DNA from: an uncultured Alphaproteobacteria bacterium | GTDB lineage: Bacteria > Pseudomonadota > Alphaproteobacteria > Rhodobacterales > Rhodobacteraceae | Reading direction: 5' to 3' | Length of the DNA stretch: 43,114 nt | Assembly (NCBI GenBank): GCA_902625475.1 | Contig: CACOBR010000010.1 | Coordinates: 1-43,114 of the forward strand | In this document: in pieces, positions 18,649 to 28,083 of the stretch | How positions within the stretch are numbered: the first letter of the stretch is position 1 | Layout: the number at the start of each line of letters is the position of its first letter | Position numbers and translations under genes: made by a program | Notes under the pieces: model-generated | What the model saw: the letters and a program-made list of their open reading frames with translations, nothing else | Database searches by the model: none | Told to the model about the DNA's origin: nothing

Positions 18649-19704
18649 CTATCCAATACCTAAAATTAATTTATTTGTATTTTCATCAACACCAGATTCT
18701 GCAAAATCATCAAATGCTTTTTCAGTAACTTCAATTATATGTTGATTTATAATTTTTGAGCCTTCTAATGCTCCCTGTTCTGGACTTTTAATACAACACT
18801 CCCATTCCAAAACAGCCCAGCCATCAAAACCATATCCAGATAACTTTGAAAAAATAGCTTTAAAATCTACTTGTCCATCACCAATTGATCTAAATCTACC
18901 CGCTCTTTTTAACCAATTTTGAAATCCCCCATAGACCCCTTGTCTCCCAGAAGAGTTGAATTCAGCATCTTTGACATGAAACATTTTAATTTTGTCATGA
19001 TATATATCAATATGATCTAAATAATTTAGTTGCTGTAAAACAAAATGACTTGGATCATAAAGCATATTGCATCTTTGATGATTATCTACTTTTTCTAAAA
19101 ACATTTCAAAAGTAATGCCATCATGAAGATCCTCACCTGGATGAATCTCATAACATAAATCAACACCATTTTCCTCAAAAGTATTTAAAATTGGTTTCCA
19201 CCTTTTTGCAAGCTCGTCAAAAGCCTCTTCTATCAAACCCTTAGGTCTCTGAGGCCATGGATAAACATAAGGCCAAGCTAGCGCACCAGAAAAAGTTGCA
19301 TGAGCTTTAAGCCCAAGGTTGTTTGAAGCAACAGCAGCTTTATGTAATTGATCCTCTGCCCACTCTCTTCTTTTCTTTGGATTATTTCTTACTTTTTCAG
19401 CTGCAAAACCATCAAAAGGAATGTCATATGCTGGATGAACAGCTACCAGTTGACCTTGTAGATGAGTAGATAATTCTGTCAGTTTTAAGTTATGTGATTG
19501 TAGAATACCAAGAACTTCTTCGCAATAAGTTTTACTTTCAGAAGCTTTTTCTAAATCAAAAATTCTATTATCCCATGAAGGTATTTGAACACCTTTATAA
19601 CCTAAGTCTGAAGCCCAGTTTGCAATACTTGGCAAGCTACAAAAAGGTTCTTTGTCATCTGCGAATTGTGCAAGAAAAATTCCTGGTCCTTTGATTGTTT
19701 TCAT
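18649..19704 (-). CDS. Sugar phosphate isomerase/epimerase-family TIM-barrel protein
   Basis: A TIM-barrel (xylose isomerase-like/IolE-EC family) of about 351 residues. The metal-ligand segments C-Y-E-I-H-P-G-E-D, Y-D-P-S-H-F, F-H-V-K-D-A-E-F and V-L-E-W-E-C-C follow each other in the expected order. I prefer the ATG at 19704, since AGGA lies 7-8 bases before it; an upstream in-frame ATG at 19725 has no ribosome binding site. Members of the family often pair with Gfo/Idh oxidoreductases in sugar or inositol catabolism, as here. It could be an isomerase, an epimerase or a dehydratase. Confidence 0.85.
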   Translation of the reverse strand: MKTIKGPGIFLAQFADDKEPFCSLPSIANWASDLGYKGVQIPSWDNRIFDLEKASESKTYCEEVLGILQSHNLKLTELSTHLQGQLVAVHPAYDIPFDGFAAEKVRNNPKKRREWAEDQLHKAAVASNNLGLKAHATFSGALAWPYVYPWPQRPKGLIEEAFDELAKRWKPILNTFEENGVDLCYEIHPGEDLHDGITFEMFLEKVDNHQRCNMLYDPSHFVLQQLNYLDHIDIYHDKIKMFHVKDAEFNSSGRQGVYGGFQNWLKRAGRFRSIGDGQVDFKAIFSKLSGYGFDGWAVLEWECCIKSPEQGALEGSKIINQHIIEVTEKAFDDFAESGVDENTNKLILGIG

Positions 19705-19845
19705 GCTTAAGGTCCTTTTCATCATTTTTAAAAAAAAATTAATTATTTGATTATTTTGTATTTTTCTATTTTTTCAACATTTTTTTACTAGTTTTTTTTT
19801 TTAAAATCATCATAATTAAGTTTCATAATATCAATTGGAGGGAAT
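19705..19845. promoter_or_regulatory. Divergent promoter region of the sugar/polyol locus
   Basis: About 140 bases separate the isomerase start from the binding-protein start. The region is poly-T/poly-A rich and must drive both units. A strong Shine-Dalgarno GGAGGG at 19837-19842 precedes the ATG of the binding protein. No regulator gene is next to it and I could not define an operator. Confidence 0.45.
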
Positions 19846-21159
19846 ATGAGAAATAAAATAGCGATTTTAGTTTCTTCTATTGTGTTTGCATTATCCTCAA
19901 CACAAGCAGTTAAATCTGAGAGTATTACTCTAGGATGGGCAGCTTGGGATCCTGCTAATGCACTAGTAGAACTTAGTAAAGATTTCACAGCACAAACCGG
20001 AATTGAAGTAAATTTTGAATTTGTCCCTTGGCCAAATTTTGCTGATAGGATGCTTAATGAATTAAATAACAAAGGGAAGACTTTTGATTTATTAATTGGT
20101 GATTCACAGTGGATCGGTGGTGGTGCAACTTATGGTCACTATGTGAAACTTAATGATTTTTTTGATAAAGAAGGCATATCAATGAATGACTTTTCAGATG
20201 CGACAGTATATGCCTATTCTACTTGGCCGAAAGGTAGTGAGAATTATTATGCATTACCTGCTATGGGAGACGCACTCGCTTGGGCTTATCGAAAAGATTG
20301 GTTTGACAGACCTGAACTAAATTCAGAATTCAAAGCGAAGCATGGTTATGATTTAGGAGTACCTGAAAATTGGGATCAACTTTATGATATGTGTACTTTC
20401 TTTCAAGGCAGAGAAATTGACGGTCAAGTAAGATACGGAGCTGCAATTAATACTGAAAGAGGATCTGAGGGAATTACCATGGGTGTAACAGCCGCTATGT
20501 ATGCTTGGGGTATGCAATATGAAAATCCAAGCAAACCATATGATATGGAAGGTTATTTCAATGCACCTAATGTTGTAGAAGCACTTGAGTTTTATAAAAA
20601 AATGTATGAGGATTGTGCTCCTCCAGGACATTCAGACGCTTATATGGTAGCTAACTTAGATGCCTATAAATCTGGTCAAGTTGCATTTCAAATGAATTGG
20701 TATGCTTTTTGGCCTGGTGTTTCAAAAGAGGATGCAGATGGAAGAGTAACTGGATTTTTTGCAAATCCATCACAAAAAGTTTCTGCTGCGACTCTTGGAG
20801 GACAAGGTATTTCAGTAGTTAATTATTCAGACAAGAAAGATTTAGCTCTACAATACATAAAGTGGTTTGCTCAGCCTGACGTACAGCAAAAATGGTGGGA
20901 TTTAGGAGGTTATTCATGTCACAAAGACGTTCTTGGATCTCCAGATTTTGTAAATTCCGCAGTATATGCTCAGGGATTTTTAGATTCCATGGGTATTGTT
21001 AAGGATTTCTGGCAAGAACCAACATTTGTAGAATTAATGTTACCTATGCAAGAGCACGTACACGATTACGTTGTTAATGGCAAAGGTTCAGCAAAAGAAG
21101 CTCTCGATAAGATCATTGAAGAATGGGTTGAGGTCTTTGAAGCTGACGGTAAACTTTAA
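19846..21159 (+). CDS. ABC transporter periplasmic sugar/polyol-binding protein (family 1)
   Basis: The 437-residue protein has a signal peptide (M-R-N-K-I then a hydrophobic stretch, cleavage near residue 23) and the two-lobe family 1 solute-binding fold: S-I-T-L-G-W-A-A-W-D at the mature start, F-E-F-V-P-W-P-N-F near 65 and F-D-L-L-I-G-D-S near 82. Many tryptophans suggest stacking on a sugar or polyol. It is the first gene of the transporter operon. A terminator-like hairpin just after it suggests much more of this protein than of the membrane parts. The ligand is unknown; DhaK/DhaL downstream points to a small ketose or polyol. Confidence 0.9.
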   Translation: MRNKIAILVSSIVFALSSTQAVKSESITLGWAAWDPANALVELSKDFTAQTGIEVNFEFVPWPNFADRMLNELNNKGKTFDLLIGDSQWIGGGATYGHYVKLNDFFDKEGISMNDFSDATVYAYSTWPKGSENYYALPAMGDALAWAYRKDWFDRPELNSEFKAKHGYDLGVPENWDQLYDMCTFFQGREIDGQVRYGAAINTERGSEGITMGVTAAMYAWGMQYENPSKPYDMEGYFNAPNVVEALEFYKKMYEDCAPPGHSDAYMVANLDAYKSGQVAFQMNWYAFWPGVSKEDADGRVTGFFANPSQKVSAATLGGQGISVVNYSDKKDLALQYIKWFAQPDVQQKWWDLGGYSCHKDVLGSPDFVNSAVYAQGFLDSMGIVKDFWQEPTFVELMLPMQEHVHDYVVNGKGSAKEALDKIIEEWVEVFEADGKL

Positions 21160-21173
21160 TCAATTTATTTAAC

Positions 21174-21208
21174 ATAAGGGGTAGTTAAACTACCCCTTAT
21201 TTTTTTTT
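21174..21208 (+). terminator. Intra-operon terminator/attenuator after the binding-protein gene
   Basis: A perfect 11-base stem ATAAGGGGTAG (21174-21184) / CTACCCCTTAT (21190-21200) with a 5-base loop is followed by eight T residues. It stands 14 bases after the binding-protein stop and just before the first permease ATG at 21211. Partial read-through would give the usual excess of binding protein, and the stem should also protect the upstream mRNA from 3' exonucleases. Confidence 0.88.
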
Positions 21209-21210
21209 AA

Positions 21211-22116
21211 ATGAAAAATAAGATTATTCATAAAGCTAAGGGATTATCTGACAGAGCAGTAGCTTGGATTTTCATTACTCCAACATTACTACTACTGCTC
21301 GCTATTAATATATATCCATTAATATATGCCATTAGTATGTCCTTTACTAATTTTTACGCCAACAAGTTAGGAAGAGAAATCAAATGGGTAGGATTAAAGA
21401 ACTATGCTAAAATTCTTGGAAAAGAAGCTATTTGGGAAAGGATGCAAATTACAGCCAGCTTTATGTTTTGGACGCTATTATTACAAGCTATTATAGGTTT
21501 AAGCCTAGCTTTATTATTAAATAAAAAATTTAAAGGAAACGAACTACTCACAACACTCATTGTATTACCAATGATGTTATCTCCTGCAGTAGTTGGTGTT
21601 TTTTGGACTTATCTATATAACCCTCAAGTAGGCTTATTTAATTATATAGTAAACTTTTTTTATGACTTTGGATCTTTTGACATGATTGGAAGTAGTACTC
21701 TTGCACCCTGGGCAATTGTAATAGTTGATACTTGGATGTGGACACCTTTTACAATGCTAATTTGCCTTGCTGGGTTAAGATCTATACCAAATTATCTATA
21801 TGAAGCTGCAGAGGTAGATAGAGCTAATAGACTGCAACAATTTATATATATTACATTACCTTCTGTATTACCTTTCCTTTTATTAGCCCTTTTATTTAGG
21901 GGCATTGAGAATTTTAAAATGTTTGACATGGTTGTAGAATTAACATCTGGAGGTCCTGGATCTGCAACAGAACTTGCATCGATACAATTAAAAAGAGAGG
22001 CTTTTGAAAAGTGGAAGACAGGGTACAGCTCTGCTTACGCAGTCATATTATTCGTAACTATTTTTGGATTTGGAAACGTCTATGTAAAAGTCATGAATAA
22101 GATTAAGGATAGATAA
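21211..22116 (+). CDS. ABC transporter permease, MalF-like
   Basis: A 301-residue inner-membrane protein with six predicted helices and the EAA loop E-A-A-E-V-D-R-A-N-R near residue 197, which docks to the ATPase. The N-terminal helix segment L-L-A-I-N-I-Y-P-L-I-Y-A-I is typical of carbohydrate-uptake-1 permeases. Its stop overlaps the start of the next permease by one base (TAATG), so the two are translationally coupled. The start is only 3 bases after the terminator T-tract, leaving almost no room for a ribosome binding site, which suggests low translation unless read-through transcripts refold. Confidence 0.9.
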   Translation: MKNKIIHKAKGLSDRAVAWIFITPTLLLLLAINIYPLIYAISMSFTNFYANKLGREIKWVGLKNYAKILGKEAIWERMQITASFMFWTLLLQAIIGLSLALLLNKKFKGNELLTTLIVLPMMLSPAVVGVFWTYLYNPQVGLFNYIVNFFYDFGSFDMIGSSTLAPWAIVIVDTWMWTPFTMLICLAGLRSIPNYLYEAAEVDRANRLQQFIYITLPSVLPFLLLALLFRGIENFKMFDMVVELTSGGPGSATELASIQLKREAFEKWKTGYSSAYAVILFVTIFGFGNVYVKVMNKIKDR

Positions 22117-23063
22117 TGGTTGATACCTCTAGATCACCTACTGAATCAAGTGGCTTTTCAAGGAAATTAGCTGCATTAATTATTATTATTTATGCTGTGG
22201 TTACACTAATACCTATTACATGGATAATTCTTACTGGATTTAAAAGCGTTACAAGCTCAATTACATATCCCCCAGAGGTATTTTTTGAACCCTCATTAGA
22301 GGGATATGTCAATCTTTTTACTACAAGAACAAGACAATCACAAGAATATCTAGAAGCTTTACCTCCGCCTGAAACTTGGTATGAAGAATTAGTTAGAAGT
22401 AGAGAAATGGTCATAGCTGGCCCATCTAAATTTTTTGGACGTTATGCAAACTCGCTTATTATTGGTTTTGGGGCAACTTTTCTTTCTGTTTTTTTAGGGG
22501 CTTTAGCTGCTTATGCATTTTCTAGATTCAAAATTCCTCTTAAAGATGATCTTATGTTTTTTATTTTATCTACCCGAATGTTCCCTCCAATCGCTGTAGC
22601 TGTTCCCATTTTCATTATGTATAGAAAGATTGGCTTAGGAGATACACATCTAGGTATGATAATATTATATACTGTTGTAAATTTAAGTCTTGCAGTTTGG
22701 TTGCTCAAAGGTTTTATGGATGAAATTCCAAGAGAATATGAAGAAGCAGCCATGATAGACGGATATACAAGAATGGGAGCCTTCTTTAAAATAGTTTTGC
22801 CTCAAGCAACAACAGGTATCGCTGCAACAGCTATTTTTTGTATGATTTTCTCCTGGAATGAATATGCATTCGCCGTATTACTGACACAATTTAATGCCCA
22901 AACAGCTCCCCCGTTTATTCCAACCATAATAGGGGAAGGTGGTCAAGACTGGTCAGCTATAGGGGCTGGAACAACTTTATTTTTAATACCAGTAATGATT
23001 TTCACGGTAGTTTTAAGAAAACATCTTTTAAGAGGAATTACCTTTGGTGCGGTAAGAAAATAG
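22116..23063 (+). CDS. ABC transporter permease, MalG-like
   Basis: The 315-residue second permease has six predicted helices, a periplasmic loop of about 85 residues after helix 1 (longer than in MalG), and the EAA loop Y-E-E-A-A-M-I-D-G-Y near 208. The C-terminal L-R-G-I-T-F-G-A-V-R is characteristic of the MalG/UgpE group. It forms the heterodimeric pore with the preceding permease. A 60-residue membrane protein gene follows within 20 bases. Confidence 0.9.
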   Translation: MVDTSRSPTESSGFSRKLAALIIIIYAVVTLIPITWIILTGFKSVTSSITYPPEVFFEPSLEGYVNLFTTRTRQSQEYLEALPPPETWYEELVRSREMVIAGPSKFFGRYANSLIIGFGATFLSVFLGALAAYAFSRFKIPLKDDLMFFILSTRMFPPIAVAVPIFIMYRKIGLGDTHLGMIILYTVVNLSLAVWLLKGFMDEIPREYEEAAMIDGYTRMGAFFKIVLPQATTGIAATAIFCMIFSWNEYAFAVLLTQFNAQTAPPFIPTIIGEGGQDWSAIGAGTTLFLIPVMIFTVVLRKHLLRGITFGAVRK

Positions 23064-23077
23064 AGAGCTTGGAAAAT

Positions 23078-23251
23078 ATGTTAAAGAAAATTTTTAGAAG
23101 GGTTATTTGGGAAAATTTATCAATAGCCATAATTTTAATAGGTGTTTTTATGCTTTTACAACCTTTCCATATGATACTTTATTCTTACTCTTTTATTGTT
23201 ATCCTTGTTGGTACTATAGGATTTGTTATCACCAGCCATTTTCCAGATTAA
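23078..23251 (+). CDS. Small two-helix membrane protein of the transporter operon
   Basis: A protein of 57 residues from the ATG at 23078 (an in-frame TTG at 23069 would add three). It has a basic N-terminus (K-K-I-F-R-R), two hydrophobic helices (about residues 14-29 and 34-51) and ends S-H-F-P-D. It lies between permease and ATPase genes, with the stop codon one base before the likely ATPase start. Comparable tiny membrane proteins sit at this position in rhizobial glycerol-type (GlpU) and related polyol ABC operons. It may assist or regulate the transporter; its function is not shown. Confidence 0.7.
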   Translation: MLKKIFRRVIWENLSIAIILIGVFMLLQPFHMILYSYSFIVILVGTIGFVITSHFPD

Positions 23252-23252
23252 A

Positions 23253-24341
<1,089 letters not shown>

Positions 24342-25349
24342 ATGGCATCAATAAAGCTTGAAAATGTTTATAAGAATTTTGGGAAAATACCCGCCCTTAA
24401 GAATCTTAATATAGAAATTTATAATGGTGAGTTTTTTGTTCTGTTAGGTCCGACAGGTGCTGGAAAAACTACTACTCTAAGAATTATTTCTGGGTTAGAG
24501 CAACCTGATAGAGGAAAAATTTTTTTTGATAAAGACATAATGAATGATGTACAACCTGCCTTTCGTGACACCTCATATGTTTTTCAACAATTTTCTCTTT
24601 ATCCACATTATTCCGTGTATGACAACTTAGCTTTTCCACTTCGCTCACCATTACGTAAAGAAAAGAAAGAAGTTATAGATAAAAAAGTGACTGAAATTGC
24701 AAAACTCCTTAAAATTGATAATAAACTCAAAAATAAAGCTACTCAATTATCAGGTGGTGAAATGCAAAGAGTTTCGTTGGGAAGAGCATTAGTTAGAAAT
24801 CCAAATATCTACCTAATGGACGAACCACTATCCTCTTTAGATGCAAAGTTGAGAGAAGAGTTAAGGATTGAACTCAAAAAAATCCAAAAAGACCTAAATG
24901 CTACTATTCTTTATGTTACACATGATCATGTTGAAGCTACAACTATGGCAGATAGGATTGGAGTTTTAAAAGATGGAGTTCTATCGCAAATAGGCACCCC
25001 AGAAGAGATCTATGATAATCCTAACTCAATTTATGTAGCAAATAGGCTTGGGTCTCCTAAGATAAACATATTTGATTTAGGCAAAACAAAAATTCCATCA
25101 AAAAATAAAGCCACTCATGCCGGAATAAGGCCAGAAGATATTTCAATTACAAATAAAGGGCATTATGATGTTTATATTGAAACAGTTGAGTTATTAGGAG
25201 CAGAAACTGTCATTTCTTTTAAATCTGATAATATAAACGGAATGATTTTAACTCAAACATCAGATACTTTTGAGGAAGGGAAAAAAATTAAGATTGCTCT
25301 TAATAATAAAAAAATGCTTTATTTTGATAATAATGGAATGAGAATTTAA
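24342..25349 (+). CDS. ABC transporter ATPase 2 (MalK/UgpC-like)
   Basis: The 335-residue ATPase starts at the base after the previous stop codon. Walker A is G-P-T-G-A-G-K-T-T, Q-loop V-F-Q-Q, signature L-S-G-G-E-M-Q-R, Walker B Y-L-M-D-E-P, D-loop S-S-L-D-A-K and H-loop V-T-H-D-H. The C-terminal TOBE region (H-A-G-I-R-P-E near 263) is shorter than in ATPase 1. Being clearly different from ATPase 1 in sequence, it is not a recent duplicate. DhaL follows two bases after its stop. Confidence 0.9.
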   Translation: MASIKLENVYKNFGKIPALKNLNIEIYNGEFFVLLGPTGAGKTTTLRIISGLEQPDRGKIFFDKDIMNDVQPAFRDTSYVFQQFSLYPHYSVYDNLAFPLRSPLRKEKKEVIDKKVTEIAKLLKIDNKLKNKATQLSGGEMQRVSLGRALVRNPNIYLMDEPLSSLDAKLREELRIELKKIQKDLNATILYVTHDHVEATTMADRIGVLKDGVLSQIGTPEEIYDNPNSIYVANRLGSPKINIFDLGKTKIPSKNKATHAGIRPEDISITNKGHYDVYIETVELLGAETVISFKSDNINGMILTQTSDTFEEGKKIKIALNNKKMLYFDNNGMRI

Positions 25350-25351
25350 CT

Positions 25352-25972
25352 ATGAATTCAGAGAATATATTTTTAGCACTCAAAAATATAAAAAAAACTA
25401 TTGATATAAACAAAGATGAAATTGAAAAGTTGGATCAAGCTATCGGTGATGGTGATCATATTTTCAATATACAAAGGGGTTTAAACGAAGCCTTGAAACT
25501 TGAGACCGAGCTTTCAAGTTTATCTCCTGAAGAAGTATTTAAAAAAATAGGAATGAAAATAATGACTACAGTAGGAGGATCCTCTGGTGCATTATTCGCA
25601 ACATTATTAATGGGTATGGCTAAAAAATATTCTAAAGAATTAAATGATTTAGAGAATCTTGCGGCTATGTTTTATGAAGGTGTAGAAGCAACTAAGAAAA
25701 GGGGAAAGGCAGACTTAGGGGAAAAAACTATGCTTGATGTCTTAATTCCAGTTTCTCTATCATTGAATAAACTCAAAAATGAAAAAGATATAAAAAAAGT
25801 TGCTGAAAAAATTAAAATGGTTGCAGAAGAAGGTATGTTATCTACCAGAGATATAATGGCGACCAAGGGGAGAGCATCCTTTTTAGGAGAAAGAGCAATA
25901 GGTCATATAGATCCAGGAGCTAGATCTTCTCAACTTGCTATAAGTGCAATATGTGACGAATATATAAATTAG
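25352..25972 (+). CDS. dhaL: DhaL-type nucleotide-binding subunit of a dihydroxyacetone-family kinase
   Basis: The 206-residue protein has the DhaL helical barrel. The Mg-ATP/ADP-binding aspartates fit D28, D33 and D35 in L-D-Q-A-I-G-D-G-D-H, matching E. coli DhaL D30/D35/D37. G-G-S-S-G-A-L-F near 75-82 and the C-terminal T-K-G-R-A-S-F-L-G-E-R-A-I-G-H-I-D-P-G-A are classic. The residue after D-G-D-H is Ile where Gly is usual. It donates phosphate to the substrate on DhaK. No DhaM or other PTS protein is encoded nearby, so the nucleotide may exchange directly with ATP (inference). Confidence 0.92.
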   Translation: MNSENIFLALKNIKKTIDINKDEIEKLDQAIGDGDHIFNIQRGLNEALKLETELSSLSPEEVFKKIGMKIMTTVGGSSGALFATLLMGMAKKYSKELNDLENLAAMFYEGVEATKKRGKADLGEKTMLDVLIPVSLSLNKLKNEKDIKKVAEKIKMVAEEGMLSTRDIMATKGRASFLGERAIGHIDPGARSSQLAISAICDEYIN

Positions 25973-25982
25973 GGGAAAAAAA

Positions 25983-26975
25983 ATGAAAAAATTTGTTAAT
26001 AATGTTGAAGAAATTCTAACTGAGAGTTTATCAGGGTTTCAAAAAGCCCATCCAGACATAATTAAAGTAAACTTTACTCCAGACTTTATATTCAGAGCTA
26101 AAAAACCAGCCGGTGATAAAGTATCCCTAATATCTGGCGGTGGTTCAGGTCATGAACCTCTCCATGGAGGATTTGTGGGTCATGGAATGCTTGATGCTGC
26201 ATGTCCTGGTCAAGTCTTTAGTGCCCCTACCCCTGATCAAATGGAGGCTGCTGCTAATGAAGTCCATAATGGAAAAGGTATTTTATTTATAGTTAAAAAT
26301 TATTCTGGGGATATCATGAATTTTGAAATGGGTGCTGATATGATTGATTATGATCATGAGACTATCCTCGTAAATGATGATGTAGCAGTTGAAGACTCTA
26401 CTTTTACAACTGGAAGAAGAGGTGTTGCTGGTACCATGATAGTTGAAAAAACAGTAGGTAGTCTCGCTGAAACTGGTGCATCTTTAGAAGAGTGTAAATT
26501 ATTTGGTGATCATGTGAATAATGTTACAGCGTCAATGGGAGTTGCATTTACAAGTTGCACTGTACCTGCAGCTGGCAAACCTACTTTTGAAATTGGTGCT
26601 GAAGAGATGGAATTTGGGGTAGGAATACACGGTGAACCTGGTAGAAAAAGAGAGAAAATAAAAACGGCTAATGAACTCACTAATGATATAATAAATAGTA
26701 TTCTTGAAGATCTTAAACCAGACAAAAATGAAGAAGTTTTGATGCACGTTAATGGGTTTGGCGGAACACCTTTAATGGAACTTTATCTATTATTTGAAGT
26801 TGGTCAAAAGATTTTAGAGAAAAAAGGAATAAATGTTGTCCGTTCTCTAGTAGGTAATTATACAACTTCACTTGATATGGCAGGTGCATCTTTTTCAATT
26901 ACAAAACTAGATGAAAAAATAACTCAGCATTGGGATTCTGCAGTACATACTGCAGCATTAAGATGGAAAATTTAA
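25983..26975 (+). CDS. dhaK: DhaK-type substrate-binding subunit of a dihydroxyacetone-family kinase
   Basis: The 330-residue protein binds a short ketose by a hemiaminal link to histidine. All key residues are seen: His57 (G-S-G-H-E-P), Asp110 (S-G-D-I-M-N-F) and the covalent His216 (G-I-H-G-E-P-G), aligning with E. coli DhaK H56, D109 and H218. It is the last gene of the operon and lies 10 bases after dhaL, with a Shine-Dalgarno-like AGGGG just upstream. The gene order is L then K, reversed relative to E. coli. Substrates known for this family include dihydroxyacetone, erythrulose and related ketoses; which applies here is unresolved. Confidence 0.93.
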   Translation: MKKFVNNVEEILTESLSGFQKAHPDIIKVNFTPDFIFRAKKPAGDKVSLISGGGSGHEPLHGGFVGHGMLDAACPGQVFSAPTPDQMEAAANEVHNGKGILFIVKNYSGDIMNFEMGADMIDYDHETILVNDDVAVEDSTFTTGRRGVAGTMIVEKTVGSLAETGASLEECKLFGDHVNNVTASMGVAFTSCTVPAAGKPTFEIGAEEMEFGVGIHGEPGRKREKIKTANELTNDIINSILEDLKPDKNEEVLMHVNGFGGTPLMELYLLFEVGQKILEKKGINVVRSLVGNYTTSLDMAGASFSITKLDEKITQHWDSAVHTAALRWKI

Positions 26976-27097
26976 AATTATTTTTTTAATTAAAATTATA
27001 AAAAAATCCTAAAAAAAAAAACCTTAATATATTTTCTATTGACTTAGGAATATTTTAGATTAATTGGTGGATTCAATAAAGTATAGGGGTTATCGAT

Positions 27098-28030
27098 ATG
27101 GAAAGTGAACGTTTAGGTATTCTGTTAATACTTTTAGGAATGAGCTTGTTTTCCATACAAGATATTTTTATAAAACTTATAATTTACGATACTTCAATAC
27201 TTCAAATACTTGTTTTTAGAGCACTTTTAGGTATTGTATTTTTAACTGGATATCTTTATTTAAATAAAAAAAAAATAACATATACATCAAATTACCCCAT
27301 TATTGCTATAATACGTGGTACATTATTTTTTTTAGGTTTTATTTTTTTCTATATTTCCCTTACAAAAATATCTTTGGCTGAAGCAAACGCTTTATTTTTC
27401 ACAAATCCTATTATAGTTACTTTTCTTTCAGTTTTTATACTAAAAATCCCAATCGGAATTCATAGAGTATTAGCAATTATAATTTGTTGCATTGGAACTC
27501 TACTTATAATTAAACCGTCTATTTATAATTTTAATTGGTATATTTTATTACCAATTTTTACTGCTTTTTCTTATGCATTAAGTATGGTTTTATCAAAAAT
27601 TACTAGTGATAAAGATAATTCTTTTCAACAATCTTTTCACATTTATCTGGGTGGTGTTATTTTAGGATCTTTACTTTCAATTGTTTTAACAAATCAATAT
27701 GCATCCAGCGCGGATCTACTAAATATTCTATCGAAGAAATGGATTTTTACAGATTTAAATATAATATATCAATTTTTAGTAATAGCTGTTTTTGGTACTG
27801 CTGGTATTTTCTGCTTAGTTACTGCTTATAGAATCGGATCACCTTCTGCAAATGCACCATTTGAGTATGTTTTGTTGATATATGCTTTAATTTCTGGCTA
27901 TATCATATTTAATGAAATACCAGACATTTATTCATTAATAGGAATGATACTGATAATAATGAGTGGTATTTATGTTTTTATTAGAGAAAGCCTTAACAAT
28001 CGACTAATTGCAACAATTAAGTCGAGATAG
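27098..28030 (+). CDS. DMT-superfamily transporter (EamA-like)
   Basis: The 310-residue inner-membrane protein has about ten hydrophobic helices in two EamA halves. Each half shows the usual features: an early G-M-S-L-F-S-I-Q-D, S-L-T-K-I-S-L-A-E-A-N-A-L-F-F-T-N-P-I near the end of the first half, and A-Y-R-I-G-S-P-S-A-N-A-P-F-E-Y near 250 in the second. DMT proteins usually export amino acids, metabolites or small compounds; the substrate is unknown. It is transcribed alone, convergent with the glutaminyl cyclotransferase gene. Confidence 0.87.
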   Translation: MESERLGILLILLGMSLFSIQDIFIKLIIYDTSILQILVFRALLGIVFLTGYLYLNKKKITYTSNYPIIAIIRGTLFFLGFIFFYISLTKISLAEANALFFTNPIIVTFLSVFILKIPIGIHRVLAIIICCIGTLLIIKPSIYNFNWYILLPIFTAFSYALSMVLSKITSDKDNSFQQSFHIYLGGVILGSLLSIVLTNQYASSADLLNILSKKWIFTDLNIIYQFLVIAVFGTAGIFCLVTAYRIGSPSANAPFEYVLLIYALISGYIIFNEIPDIYSLIGMILIIMSGIYVFIRESLNNRLIATIKSR

Positions 28031-28083
28031 AAATAAAATTAAAATTAAAATTAAAACTTAAAATATTTGGTAAGTTAAATGTA

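Noticed and set aside
19788-20072. 94-codon minus-strand frame at the start of the ABC operon
   Set aside because: Antisense to the signal peptide and first lobe of the binding protein; no independent support.
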